This document shows, piece after piece, positions 43,707-51,605 of a stretch of 64,000 bases of DNA. The notes under the pieces were generated by a model that made no database searches, was not told where the DNA came from, and saw nothing but the letters and a program-made list of their open reading frames with translations. Made by a program: the position numbers and the translations under genes. How positions within the stretch are numbered: position 1 is the first letter of the stretch; each line of letters begins with the position of its first letter. The stretch covers positions 62,001 through 126,000 of the forward strand of contig NZ_JAWXRD010000004.1 of NCBI RefSeq assembly GCF_033843265.1, in the 5' to 3' direction. The DNA is from Scandinavium lactucae (lineage in GTDB: Bacteria > Pseudomonadota > Gammaproteobacteria > Enterobacterales > Enterobacteriaceae).

Positions 43707-43775
43707 GAAACCGGGTACAGTTTAATGCTTGCAGGATGCTGGCACAGCCCACAATATCGGACTGAAACCGGTTTC
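43707..43775. promoter_or_regulatory. LacI-type operator pair upstream of bglK
   Basis: GAAACCGGTTTC at 43764-43775 is a perfect 12-bp palindrome with a central CCGG, the form used by LacI/GalR-family repressors. A partial copy, GAAACCGGGTAC, lies at 43707-43718, 57 bases upstream. They precede the bglK ATG by about 30 and 87 bases. No LacI-type gene is in the window, so the regulator would act in trans. Confidence 0.5.
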
Positions 43776-43804
43776 TGAAATGGCTTCCAGGAGGAACAGC
43801 ACAG

Positions 43805-44680
43805 ATGCACATTGCCGCATTTGATATTGGTGGAACGGCGCTGAAAATGGGCGTGCTCACTGGTGACGGGGAGTTCGTTGCGAAGGGAAAAACGCCGATA
43901 AAAGACAGCGACGGTGACGCCATTTTGCAAGGGATCCTCAGTTGGCTTGAAGCGCACCCCGAATGTGAAGGCATTGCCATCAGCGCCCCGGGGTATGTCA
44001 ATCCGCATACCGGTTTCATCGAAATGGGCGGGGCTATCCGCAAGTTCGACCATTTTGCCATTAAACAGTGGCTTGAAGAGCGCACCCGCTTACCGGTGGC
44101 GATTGAAAACGACGCCAACTGCGTGCTGCTGGCGGAACGCTGGCAGGGCAAAGCGGCACAGATGAGCGACTTTCTGGTGCTGACCATTGGCACCGGCATC
44201 GGCGGGGCGATCTTCTGCAATAACCAGCTGGTGCGCGGAGCCCGTTTTCGCGGCGGCGAATTTGGCTACATGTTTACCGACCGCCCCGGCAGCCGCCATC
44301 CGACGCACTACACCATGAATGCCACCTGCACGCTGCGCGTCCTACGTAGCCGTTACGCCACGCATATCGGCAAATCACTTGATGAGATCAGCGGCGAAGA
44401 GATATTCGACGCCAGCGATGCCGGAGAGGTCACCTGCCAGCGGCTGGTGAATGATTTCTTCAACGGCATTGCCAGCGGCCTGTACAACCTGGTCAATCTG
44501 TTCGACCCGCAAACCATTCTGCTCGGCGGCGGCATCACCGAACGCCCGGGCTTTTTGACTCAGCTTAAACAGCATCTGGCCTGGTTCGGCATTGACGAGT
44601 ACATCAATACCGTTAGCCACGGCAACGACGCCGGTTTACTCGGCGCGGTTTATCATTTTAATCAGCAGTTTGAACGTTAA
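43805..44680 (+). CDS. bglK: Beta-glucoside kinase (ROK family), BglK-like
   Basis: ATP-dependent kinase of the ROK family (291 aa). It resembles Klebsiella BglK, which phosphorylates cellobiose and other beta-glucosides at C6' of the non-reducing glucose. The ATP-phosphate motif AFDIGGTALKMG, the catalytic-Asp loop IENDANC and LTIGTGIGGAIF are visible. It lacks the CxCGxxGC zinc motif of many ROK kinases, as BglK does. A good CAGGAGG precedes the ATG. It is followed after 13 bases by a GH1 phospho-beta-glucosidase, which fits a phosphorylate-then-cleave route that does not need a PTS. Confidence 0.85.
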   Translation: MHIAAFDIGGTALKMGVLTGDGEFVAKGKTPIKDSDGDAILQGILSWLEAHPECEGIAISAPGYVNPHTGFIEMGGAIRKFDHFAIKQWLEERTRLPVAIENDANCVLLAERWQGKAAQMSDFLVLTIGTGIGGAIFCNNQLVRGARFRGGEFGYMFTDRPGSRHPTHYTMNATCTLRVLRSRYATHIGKSLDEISGEEIFDASDAGEVTCQRLVNDFFNGIASGLYNLVNLFDPQTILLGGGITERPGFLTQLKQHLAWFGIDEYINTVSHGNDAGLLGAVYHFNQQFER

Positions 44681-44693
44681 AGAGGGAGTTGTT

Positions 44694-46124
44694 ATGTCCG
44701 GATTTAAAAGCGATTTTCTGTGGGGCGGGGCGGTTGCAGCGCATCAACTGGAAGGCGGCTGGAAAGAGGGCGGAAAAGGCCCAAGCGTTGCCGACGTGAT
44801 GACCGCCGGAGCCCACGGCGTGGCGCGTGAAATCACCGACGGCGTGCTGCCAGGGAAGAACTACCCGAACCATGAGGCGATTGATTTTTACCACCGCTAT
44901 AAAGACGACATCAAACTGTTTGCCGAAATGGGTTTCAAATGCTTCCGCACCTCGATTGCGTGGACGCGCCTGTTTCCGAAAGGTGACGAACTGGAGCCGA
45001 ACGAAGCCGGGCTGAAATTTTACGACGATCTGTTCGATGAATGCCTGAAATACGGCATCGAGCCGGTTATCACCCTGTCGCATTTTGAAATGCCGTATCA
45101 CCTGGTGAAAGAGTACGGCGGCTGGCGGAACCGTAAAGTTATCGAGTTCTTCGTGCGCTTTGCGAAAGTGGCATTCAGCCGCTATCAGCACAAAGTGAAG
45201 TACTGGATGACCTTCAACGAAATCAACAACCAGGCAAACTTCCACGAAGATTTTGCGCCGTTCACCAACTCCGGCATCAAATATGAAGAGGGTGAAGATC
45301 GCGAGCCGATTATGTATCAGGCGGCACACTACGAGCTGGTGGCCAGCGCCCTGGCGGTGAAAGCCGCCCGTGAAATTAACCCGTCGCTGCACATTGGCTG
45401 CATGATTGCCATGTGCCCGATTTACCCGCTGACCTGCGCGCCGGATGACATGATGATGGCGATGAACGCCATGCACCGCCGCTACTGGTTCACCGACGTA
45501 CACGTGCGCGGAAAATATCCGCAGCATCTGCTGAACTACTTCGCCCGTCGCGGGTTCGCACTGGATATCACCCCTGAAGACAAGGCCGTCCTGACCCAGG
45601 GCTGCGTCGATTATATTGGCTTCAGCTACTACATGTCGTTCGCCACCAAAGCGACGGCGGACAACCCGCAGCTCGACTACGACGAAACCACCAGCCTGGT
45701 CTCCAACCCCTACGTCAAGAAATCCGACTGGGGCTGGCAGATTGATCCGGTGGGCCTGCGCTACTCGCTGAACTGGTTCTGGGATCACTACCAGCTGCCG
45801 TTGTTTATCGTCGAAAACGGTTTTGGGGCGATCGACGTGCGTGAAAGCGACGGCAGCGTCAATGACCAGTACCGCATCGACTATCTTTCGGCGCACATTG
45901 CCGAAATGAAAAAAGCGGTGGTGGAAGACGGCGTAGATCTGATGGGTTACACCCCGTGGGGCTGTATCGATCTGGTCTCCGCCGGGACCGGCGAAATGAA
46001 AAAACGCTACGGTTTTATCTATGTCGATAAAGATAATGAAGGCAACGGCACCCTGGAACGCAGCCGCAAAAAATCTTTTGCGTGGTATCAAAAGGTTATC
46101 AGCAGCAACGGCGAATCGCTGTAA
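44694..46124 (+). CDS. 6-phospho-beta-glucosidase (GH1, BglA-like)
   Basis: Retaining glycosidase that cleaves 6-phospho-beta-glucosides such as cellobiose-6'-phosphate (476 aa). The acid/base glutamate is E176 in TFNEIN and the nucleophile is E374 in IVENGFG. The ATG at 44694 (MSGFKSDFLWGGAVAAHQ, GAGGGAG site upstream) fits the family; a longer frame would start inside bglK. It forms a two-gene unit with bglK, inserted between purM and upp relative to E. coli. A terminator follows. It looks close to E. coli BglA, but I cannot assign a specific ortholog. Confidence 0.92.
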   Translation: MSGFKSDFLWGGAVAAHQLEGGWKEGGKGPSVADVMTAGAHGVAREITDGVLPGKNYPNHEAIDFYHRYKDDIKLFAEMGFKCFRTSIAWTRLFPKGDELEPNEAGLKFYDDLFDECLKYGIEPVITLSHFEMPYHLVKEYGGWRNRKVIEFFVRFAKVAFSRYQHKVKYWMTFNEINNQANFHEDFAPFTNSGIKYEEGEDREPIMYQAAHYELVASALAVKAAREINPSLHIGCMIAMCPIYPLTCAPDDMMMAMNAMHRRYWFTDVHVRGKYPQHLLNYFARRGFALDITPEDKAVLTQGCVDYIGFSYYMSFATKATADNPQLDYDETTSLVSNPYVKKSDWGWQIDPVGLRYSLNWFWDHYQLPLFIVENGFGAIDVRESDGSVNDQYRIDYLSAHIAEMKKAVVEDGVDLMGYTPWGCIDLVSAGTGEMKKRYGFIYVDKDNEGNGTLERSRKKSFAWYQKVISSNGESL

Positions 46125-46141
46125 ATCGCTTCAAAAAGCAA

Positions 46142-46169
46142 AAACCTCGCTTCGGCGGGGTTTATTTTT
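46142..46169 (+). terminator. Terminator after the bglK-GH1 unit
   Basis: AAACCTCGC-TTCG-GCGGGGTTT (one G-U pair, UUCG tetraloop) followed by ATTTTTA. Confidence 0.85.
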
Positions 46170-46259
46170 ATCCTTAGTTTAGAATGAGTAACAAGGTGTT
46201 AATCACTTTGCTTGATCGCCGTCAAAGAGAACAGGTATGGCGCGTTCGCTAAAAAGCGG

Positions 46260-46281
46260 TATAATCCGGCGATTTTTTTTG
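46260..46281 (+). promoter_or_regulatory. upp promoter with GATTTTTTTTG start region
   Basis: A TATAAT at 46260-46265 is followed six bases later by GATTTTTTTTG (46271-46281). In E. coli the same initial transcribed sequence controls upp by UTP-sensitive start-site choice and reiterative U addition. The identical run here implies the same control. Confidence 0.85.
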
Positions 46282-46307
46282 TGGCTGCCCCTCAGAGGAG
46301 AAAGAGA

Positions 46308-46934
46308 ATGAAGATTGTGGAAGTGAAACACCCACTCGTCAAACACAAGCTGGGCCTGATGCGTGAGCATGACATCAGCACTAAACGCTTCCGTGAACTC
46401 GCCTCAGAAGTTGGCAGCTTACTGACTTATGAAGCCACGTCTGACCTGGAAACTGAAACCGTCACCATTGAAGGCTGGAATGGCCCGGTGCAGGTTGAGC
46501 AAATCAAAGGTAAGAAGATTACCGTGGTGCCTATCCTGCGTGCCGGTCTCGGCATGATGGAAGGCGTGTTGGAGCATGTGCCAAGCGCACGTATCAGCGT
46601 CGTTGGTATCTACCGTAATGAAGAAACCCTCGAGCCGGTTCCGTATTTCCAGAAACTGGTTTCCAATATCGACGAGCGTATGGCGCTGGTGGTTGACCCG
46701 ATGCTGGCAACCGGTGGTTCAATGATTGCCACCATCGACCTGCTGAAAAATGCCGGTTGTAACAGCATCAAGGTGCTGGTTCTGGTGGCGGCTCCGGAAG
46801 GTATCGCCGCGCTGGAGAAAGCGCACCCGGATGTTGAACTGTACACCGCGTCCATTGATCAGGGCCTCAATGAGCATGGATACATTATTCCGGGCCTCGG
46901 CGATGCCGGTGACAAGATTTTTGGTACCAAGTAA
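46308..46934 (+). CDS. upp: Uracil phosphoribosyltransferase
   Basis: Salvages uracil to UMP with PRPP. It has 208 aa, as in E. coli. The PRPP-binding loop is VVDPMLATGGSMIAT, and ILRAGLGM contributes to uracil and pyrophosphate contact. The ATG at 46308 follows GAGGAGAAAGAGA. A longer frame would start upstream of the promoter. It is followed by a strong terminator, then uraA; some readthrough is known in E. coli. Confidence 0.98.
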   Translation: MKIVEVKHPLVKHKLGLMREHDISTKRFRELASEVGSLLTYEATSDLETETVTIEGWNGPVQVEQIKGKKITVVPILRAGLGMMEGVLEHVPSARISVVGIYRNEETLEPVPYFQKLVSNIDERMALVVDPMLATGGSMIATIDLLKNAGCNSIKVLVLVAAPEGIAALEKAHPDVELYTASIDQGLNEHGYIIPGLGDAGDKIFGTK

Positions 46935-46944
46935 GTGATTCATT

Positions 46945-46979
46945 AAAAAAAGCCGACTTTGAGAGTCGGCTTTTTTTTG
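46945..46979 (+). terminator. Terminator between upp and uraA
   Basis: AAAAAAGCCGACT-TTGAG-AGTCGGC followed by TTTTTTTT: strong, with an A-tract on the other side making it able to work in both directions. Confidence 0.85.
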
Positions 46980-47028
46980 ACTAAAACACACCAAGACCCA
47001 CAACAACACTCAGACAGAGGATAAAACT

Positions 47029-48315
47029 ATGACGCGCCGTGCTATCGGGGTAAGTGAACGACCGCCACTTTTGGTGACCATCCCGCTTAGTTTGCAGCAT
47101 CTGTTCGCCATGTTTGGCGCAACCGTGCTGGTGCCTTTCCTGTTCCACATCAATCCGGCAACGGTTCTCCTGTTCAACGGGATCGGTACGCTGCTGTACC
47201 TGTTCATCTGTAAGGGTAAAATCCCGGCTTACTTAGGCTCAAGCTTTGCGTTTATTTCCCCTGTGCTGCTGCTGTTGCCGCTGGGCTATGAAGTGGCGCT
47301 TGGCGGCTTCATCATGTGTGGCGTGCTGTTCTGCATCGTGTCGTTCATCGTGAAAAAAGCCGGGACCGGCTGGCTGGATGTGATGTTCCCTCCGGCGGCG
47401 ATGGGCGCGATTGTGGCGGTTATCGGCCTGGAACTGGCGGGCGTGGCGGCGAACATGGCGGGCCTGTTACCTGCGGCGGGGACAGCACCAAATACCACCA
47501 GCATCATGATTGCGCTGGTGACGTTGGGTGTGACGGTCTTCAGCTCGGTGCTGTTCCGTGGTTTCCTGGCGATTATCCCGATCCTGATTGGCGTGCTGAC
47601 TGGCTACGCGCTGTCGTTTGCGATGGGTATCGTTGATACCGCGCCGATTGCCAACGCGCCGTGGTTTGCGCTGCCAACCTTCTACACCCCGCGCTTTGAA
47701 TGGTTCGCTATCTTCACCATTCTGCCTGCCGCGCTGGTGGTGATCGCCGAGCATGTGGGTCACCTGGTGGTGACGGCCAATATCGTCAAAAAAGACTTGA
47801 TCCGCGATCCGGGTCTGCATCGCTCGATGTTTGCCAACGGTCTGTCGACCGTCATCTCTGGTTTCTTCGGCTCCACGCCGAACACGACCTACGGTGAAAA
47901 CATTGGCGTAATGGCGATCACCCGCGTGTACAGCACCTGGGTGATTGGCGGGGCGGCGATCATCGCCATTCTGCTCTCCTGTGTCGGCAAGCTGGCGGCG
48001 GCAATCCAGATTATCCCGGTGCCTGTGATCGGCGGCGTTTCCCTGCTGCTGTACGGCGTGATCGGCGCATCCGGTATTCGCGTGCTGATTGAATCGAAAG
48101 TGGATTACAACAAAACGCAAAACCTGATCCTGACTGCCGTTATCCTGATCATCGGCGTCAGCGGCGCGACCGTTCACATCGGCGCTGCTGAGCTGAAAGG
48201 CATGGCCCTGGCGACTATCGTGGGCGTCGGACTGAGCCTTATTTTCAAACTGATCAGCGTGTTACGCCCGGAAGAAGTGGTGCTTGATCCGGCGGACAGC
48301 GATAAGTCTGCGTAA
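47029..48315 (+). CDS. uraA: Uracil:proton symporter
   Basis: Inner-membrane uracil permease of the NCS2/NAT family, 428 aa (E. coli 429), with about fourteen hydrophobic segments. The NAT family signature AEHVGHLVVTANI contains the Glu that contacts uracil, and the second half has NTTYGENIGVMAITRVYS. Its position next to upp couples import with salvage. A GC-rich hairpin follows. Confidence 0.97.
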   Translation: MTRRAIGVSERPPLLVTIPLSLQHLFAMFGATVLVPFLFHINPATVLLFNGIGTLLYLFICKGKIPAYLGSSFAFISPVLLLLPLGYEVALGGFIMCGVLFCIVSFIVKKAGTGWLDVMFPPAAMGAIVAVIGLELAGVAANMAGLLPAAGTAPNTTSIMIALVTLGVTVFSSVLFRGFLAIIPILIGVLTGYALSFAMGIVDTAPIANAPWFALPTFYTPRFEWFAIFTILPAALVVIAEHVGHLVVTANIVKKDLIRDPGLHRSMFANGLSTVISGFFGSTPNTTYGENIGVMAITRVYSTWVIGGAAIIAILLSCVGKLAAAIQIIPVPVIGGVSLLLYGVIGASGIRVLIESKVDYNKTQNLILTAVILIIGVSGATVHIGAAELKGMALATIVGVGLSLIFKLISVLRPEEVVLDPADSDKSA

Positions 48316-48324
48316 AGATCGTCC

Positions 48325-48349
48325 AACCGGGCGGACGATCCGCCCGGTT
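48325..48349 (+). terminator. Strong hairpin after uraA
   Basis: AACCGGGCGG and CCGCCCGGTT form a 10-bp perfect stem with a 5-base loop (ACGAT). There is no U-tract, so it may slow RNA decay or only partly terminate before hda. Confidence 0.55.
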
Positions 48350-48398
48350 CTCTCTGGCAATCCTTTTGTGGTACACTCACCGCGTTTTTAGCAGTTCC

Positions 48399-48416
48399 AT
48401 GTTGAGGTCATTCTGA
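48399..48416 (+). CDS. Five-codon leader ORF overlapping the hda start
   Basis: ATG TTG AGG TCA TTC TGA encodes MLRSF. Its TGA overlaps the hda CTG start by two bases (CTGA), and its own body includes the GAGGT that serves hda. Such an arrangement can couple re-initiation to a weak non-AUG start. Whether it is translated is not shown. Confidence 0.45.
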   Translation: MLRSF

Positions 48417-49114
48417 ACGCTCCGGCTCAGCTCTCTTTGCCACTCTATCTTCCCGACGACGAAACCTTTGCGAGTTTCTGGGCGGGCGATAACCCTTCTT
48501 TACTTGCCGCAGTGCAAACTATGCTGCGTCAGGATCATAGCGGATACATTTACGTCTGGTCGCGCGAAGGCGCGGGCCGCAGCCATTTGTTGCATGCCGC
48601 CTGTGCCGAACTCTCGCAGCGCGGGGATGCCGTTGGCTATGTGCCGCTGGATAAACGTACCTGGTTCGTGCCGGAAGTGCTGGATGGCATGGAAAATCTG
48701 GCGCTGGTGTGCATCGATAACATCGAATGCGTGGCCGGGGACGAACCGTGGGAAATGGCTATCTTTAATCTTTACAACCGCGTGCTCGAATCCGGTAAAA
48801 CCCGGCTGCTGATCACCGGCGATCGCCCCCCGCGCCAGCTTAATTTAGGCCTGCCCGATTTAGCCTCGCGTCTTGATTGGGGTCAGATTTACAAGCTGCA
48901 ACCGCTTTCCGATGAGGACAAACTTCAGGCGTTGCAGTTGCGGGCTAAGATGCGCGGCTTCGAGATGCCGGAAGACGTCTGTCGCTTCCTGATGAAGCGC
49001 CTCGACCGCGAGACACGCACCCTGTTTATGACGCTTGATCAGCTCGATCGCGCGTCGATCACCGCCCAGCGCAAGTTGACCATTCCATTTGTGAAAGAAA
49101 TCCTCAAGCTGTGA
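48413..49114 (+). CDS. hda: DnaA regulatory inactivator Hda
   Basis: AAA+ protein that, with the DNA-loaded beta clamp, stimulates ATP hydrolysis by DnaA and so prevents re-initiation of replication. Read from CTG at 48413 it has 233 aa, starting (M)NAPAQLSLPLYLPDD. This matches the E. coli Hda N-terminus, whose start is CUG, and includes the clamp-binding motif QLSLPL. Beginning at the later TTG (48437) would delete that motif. The P-loop-like REGAGRSHLLHA and sensor/arginine regions (GDRPPRQL, LASRLDWG) follow. A REP pair ends the gene. Confidence 0.95.
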   Translation: MNAPAQLSLPLYLPDDETFASFWAGDNPSLLAAVQTMLRQDHSGYIYVWSREGAGRSHLLHAACAELSQRGDAVGYVPLDKRTWFVPEVLDGMENLALVCIDNIECVAGDEPWEMAIFNLYNRVLESGKTRLLITGDRPPRQLNLGLPDLASRLDWGQIYKLQPLSDEDKLQALQLRAKMRGFEMPEDVCRFLMKRLDRETRTLFMTLDQLDRASITAQRKLTIPFVKEILKL

Positions 49115-49117
49115 TTT

Positions 49118-49201
49118 TGCCCGGCGGCGCTGCGCTTTCGCGGAACTACAAAATCCACACGAATATTCCTGTAGGCCCGGCAAGCGCAGCGCCACCGGGC
49201 A
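49118..49201. repeat. BIME: inverted REP pair between hda and the M17 gene
   Basis: TGCCCGGCGGCGCTGCGC (from 49118) and GCGCAGCGCCACCGGGCA (to 49201) are inverted REP halves with about 40 bases between them. They bound the left side of the accessory cluster at 49.2-53.9 kb. Confidence 0.85.
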
Positions 49202-49206
49202 CGACA

Positions 49207-50646
49207 TCATGCTAACTCATCCAGTAAATGCTGCACCAGCAGTGGAATCGGTCGTCCGGAGGCCACGCTTCTGCCGCCTTCCCGCCACAGGGCGGTGCCG
49301 CTGACGTCGAGATGCGCCCACGGGATATTCGCCGGGCAGAAGTGATGCAGCAGCCACGCCGCCGAGGCGCTGATCGCTGCGTTGTTGGTCGGGGTATTAC
49401 ACAGATCGGCAATTGCGCTTTCGGTCTGCTTTTTCAGGCGTCCGTCGAGCGGCAGCGACCACACGTCATCCGCGGTTTTTAATCCTGCCCTGGTCAGAGA
49501 TTCGCGTAACAGCTCATCCTGAGTCATTAAGCCACTCAACTCATAACCCAGCGCTTTTACCACCGCCCCGGTCAGGGTCGCCATGTCGATAATGTACTGT
49601 GTCAGCGCGTGACGCTGGCTGGCCCAGGCGATGGCATCGGCCAGCACCAGACGGCCTTCAGCATCGGTATTATTGATTTCCACCGTCATGCCGTTGCAGG
49701 CGCGCGCCACGCTACCTGGCTGCATGGCGTCCGGGCCGATGGCATTTTCGGCCAGGGCTAAAACGCCCATCACCCGCACCGGCAGCGCCAGTTCGGCGAT
49801 ACTCAGCATCAAACCCAACACGTTTGCCGCGCCGCACATGTCGTATTTCATGGTGTACATGCCCGCGCCTTCTTTCAGCCACAGGCCGCCAGTGTCAAAA
49901 GTCACGCCTTTGCCGACGTAGCTACGTACCGGGCCGTCTTTTGTGCCGTCATAATGGATGGCTAACAGGCGGGGAGGGCGCGACGAGCCTTTGCCGACTG
50001 CGTGCAGCAGGCCCAGTCCTTGCCCAACAATCGCTTTCTCATCCAGCACCTCGCAGCGCAGCGCCGGGAACTGAGCGCACAGCTGCTGCGCCTGCTCGAC
50101 CACAAACTGTGGGGTGCAGGTCTCAGAGGGCATATCCGCCAGCCGACGCGCGGCAAGCATTCCGTTCGCCACCGCATATTGCTGGCGCAGCGCAGCCTGC
50201 AAAGCGTCCTCCTGCGACGGCAGGCAGAATAGAGTCAGCGTGTTGATGCGCAGGCGCGTGTTTCCAGTGGTTTTCAGCCCCAAATCGTCCAGGCTATGAG
50301 CAAGGTTGAAACATTCGCGCAGCACGGTATCGCGCACCCGGCTCTCGGACAGTTGCGTGCCATCCAGTACCACGTTTTCGCTGACCGGGCTTTTAAACAG
50401 CGGGCGTAAATGCGCCACCAGGCTGTTGGTCAAGGTATCCTGCCAGGCTGAAGCGGGCACCAGGGTGATGCGGGCGAACGGCGCGCAGCCGAAGCGGCTG
50501 TCCGCCAGTTCACCGTTTTTGGCCTGGGCGACCATATCGGGTAGCTGCGCCATATCCAGGGTGGCCAGCAGCGGGCTATCGGGCGAGGTGATCAGATGGC
50601 TACCGTGCGGCACGGCACAAGGCTCGGTGAATAAACGGTATTGCAT
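49207..50646 (-). CDS. M17 family leucyl aminopeptidase, paralogous to PepB/PepA
   Basis: Dizinc/dimanganese aminopeptidase (479 aa). The catalytic motifs VGKGVTFDTGGLWLK, KYDMCGAANVLG and NNTDAEGRLVLAD are intact, so it should be active. The N-terminal macro-like domain (about 1-165) is divergent from both PepA and PepB. It starts three bases after the asparaginase stop behind GAGGAG, making it the third gene of the PTS-asparaginase-peptidase operon. In that setting it could trim peptides that carry or release glyco-asparagine; the substrate is not known. Confidence 0.88.
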   Translation of the reverse strand: MQYRLFTEPCAVPHGSHLITSPDSPLLATLDMAQLPDMVAQAKNGELADSRFGCAPFARITLVPASAWQDTLTNSLVAHLRPLFKSPVSENVVLDGTQLSESRVRDTVLRECFNLAHSLDDLGLKTTGNTRLRINTLTLFCLPSQEDALQAALRQQYAVANGMLAARRLADMPSETCTPQFVVEQAQQLCAQFPALRCEVLDEKAIVGQGLGLLHAVGKGSSRPPRLLAIHYDGTKDGPVRSYVGKGVTFDTGGLWLKEGAGMYTMKYDMCGAANVLGLMLSIAELALPVRVMGVLALAENAIGPDAMQPGSVARACNGMTVEINNTDAEGRLVLADAIAWASQRHALTQYIIDMATLTGAVVKALGYELSGLMTQDELLRESLTRAGLKTADDVWSLPLDGRLKKQTESAIADLCNTPTNNAAISASAAWLLHHFCPANIPWAHLDVSGTALWREGGRSVASGRPIPLLVQHLLDELA

Positions 50647-50649
50647 AAC

Positions 50650-51603
50650 TTACTCCTCAATCGGGGCGCGAATGCGTGCGGCGTAGGCCAGCATCCATTC
50701 GTCGTCCACCGGCTGGTAGTGGGTCTGTTCCTGGCGACGCTCGGCGCGATACACGGTCAGCGGCTGGGTAGCGGTCGCCACCACGAACGAGAAGGTTTTG
50801 ATGTTGGTCGCCGCGCCAAACTCTCCGTGACGGTTCATACACACCACCGACAGGTCACCGGCACGACCGAAGCGCGACATCAGCTTATCTTCCAGTTCGA
50901 ATACCACCGAATCCGCGGCCGCCTGCGGCGACATGCCCCCCGCCATACGGCGTACGATTTCATAGCTGGTGCAGCCTTTCATCAGATCTTCGCCGACGCC
51001 GGTGGCGGTGGCCGCCCCGGTTTCGCTGTCGCAGTAAAAGCCGGAACCCATGATCGGCGAATCCCCGATCCGCCCACGCTTTTTCATAAACAGGCCGCTG
51101 GTGGAGGTGGCGACGCTCATCGACCCCTGTTGATCGAGGCCGATAATGCCCACGGTATCGTGTCCGTCATACGGACTAAGGCCTTTATCGAGCGTTTCAC
51201 GACAGCGCTTGCGGTAGTGCTGCATCGCCCGATCGGTGAGCATAGTTTTCTCAGCGAATCCCTGCTCCAGCGCCCATTCCCGTGCGCCCTGGCCGACCAG
51301 CAGCGAGTTGTAACGCTGGCGGCTCAACGCCTGCGCCACCCGCACCGGATTGGCAATGTCGATGAGATTGCCCACCGCGCCGAACGCCAGGCTATCGCCA
51401 TCCATAAACGCGGCATCCAGTTCCACCTCACCGTTTTCAGTGGGCAGACCGCCGTAGCCGACGGATTTATACAGCGGAAAGTCTTCAACGGCGGCAACGG
51501 CATCCACCACGGCGGCGGAGGCGGCTCTCCCTGCGGCCAGCGCCGACGCGGATTCGGTCACCCCTTCCAGCGCCATACGCCAGGTTGCAATAATTCCCCA
51601 CAT
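50650..51603 (-). CDS. N4-(beta-N-acetylglucosaminyl)-L-asparaginase-like Ntn hydrolase
   Basis: T2-family N-terminal-nucleophile hydrolase (317 aa). The expected nucleophile is T150 in GHDTVGIIGLD, which would become the new N-terminus of the beta chain after self-cleavage; the downstream GRIGDSPIMGSGFYCD and ATATGVGEDLMKG motifs match glycosylasparaginases rather than E. coli IaaA. No signal peptide is seen (MWGIIATWRMALEG), unlike periplasmic or lysosomal relatives, so it acts in the cytoplasm. It begins two bases after the PTS IIC stop. The likely reaction is cleavage of GlcNAc-Asn or a phosphorylated form; beta-aspartyl peptides are the main alternative. Confidence 0.85.
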   Translation of the reverse strand: MWGIIATWRMALEGVTESASALAAGRAASAAVVDAVAAVEDFPLYKSVGYGGLPTENGEVELDAAFMDGDSLAFGAVGNLIDIANPVRVAQALSRQRYNSLLVGQGAREWALEQGFAEKTMLTDRAMQHYRKRCRETLDKGLSPYDGHDTVGIIGLDQQGSMSVATSTSGLFMKKRGRIGDSPIMGSGFYCDSETGAATATGVGEDLMKGCTSYEIVRRMAGGMSPQAAADSVVFELEDKLMSRFGRAGDLSVVCMNRHGEFGAATNIKTFSFVVATATQPLTVYRAERRQEQTHYQPVDDEWMLAYAARIRAPIEE

Positions 51604-51605
51604 CG

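Noticed and set aside
44658..46091. 477-codon minus-strand frame opposite the GH1 gene
   Set aside because: GH1 catalytic residues E176 and E374 lie on the plus strand; the antisense translation has no recognisable domain.
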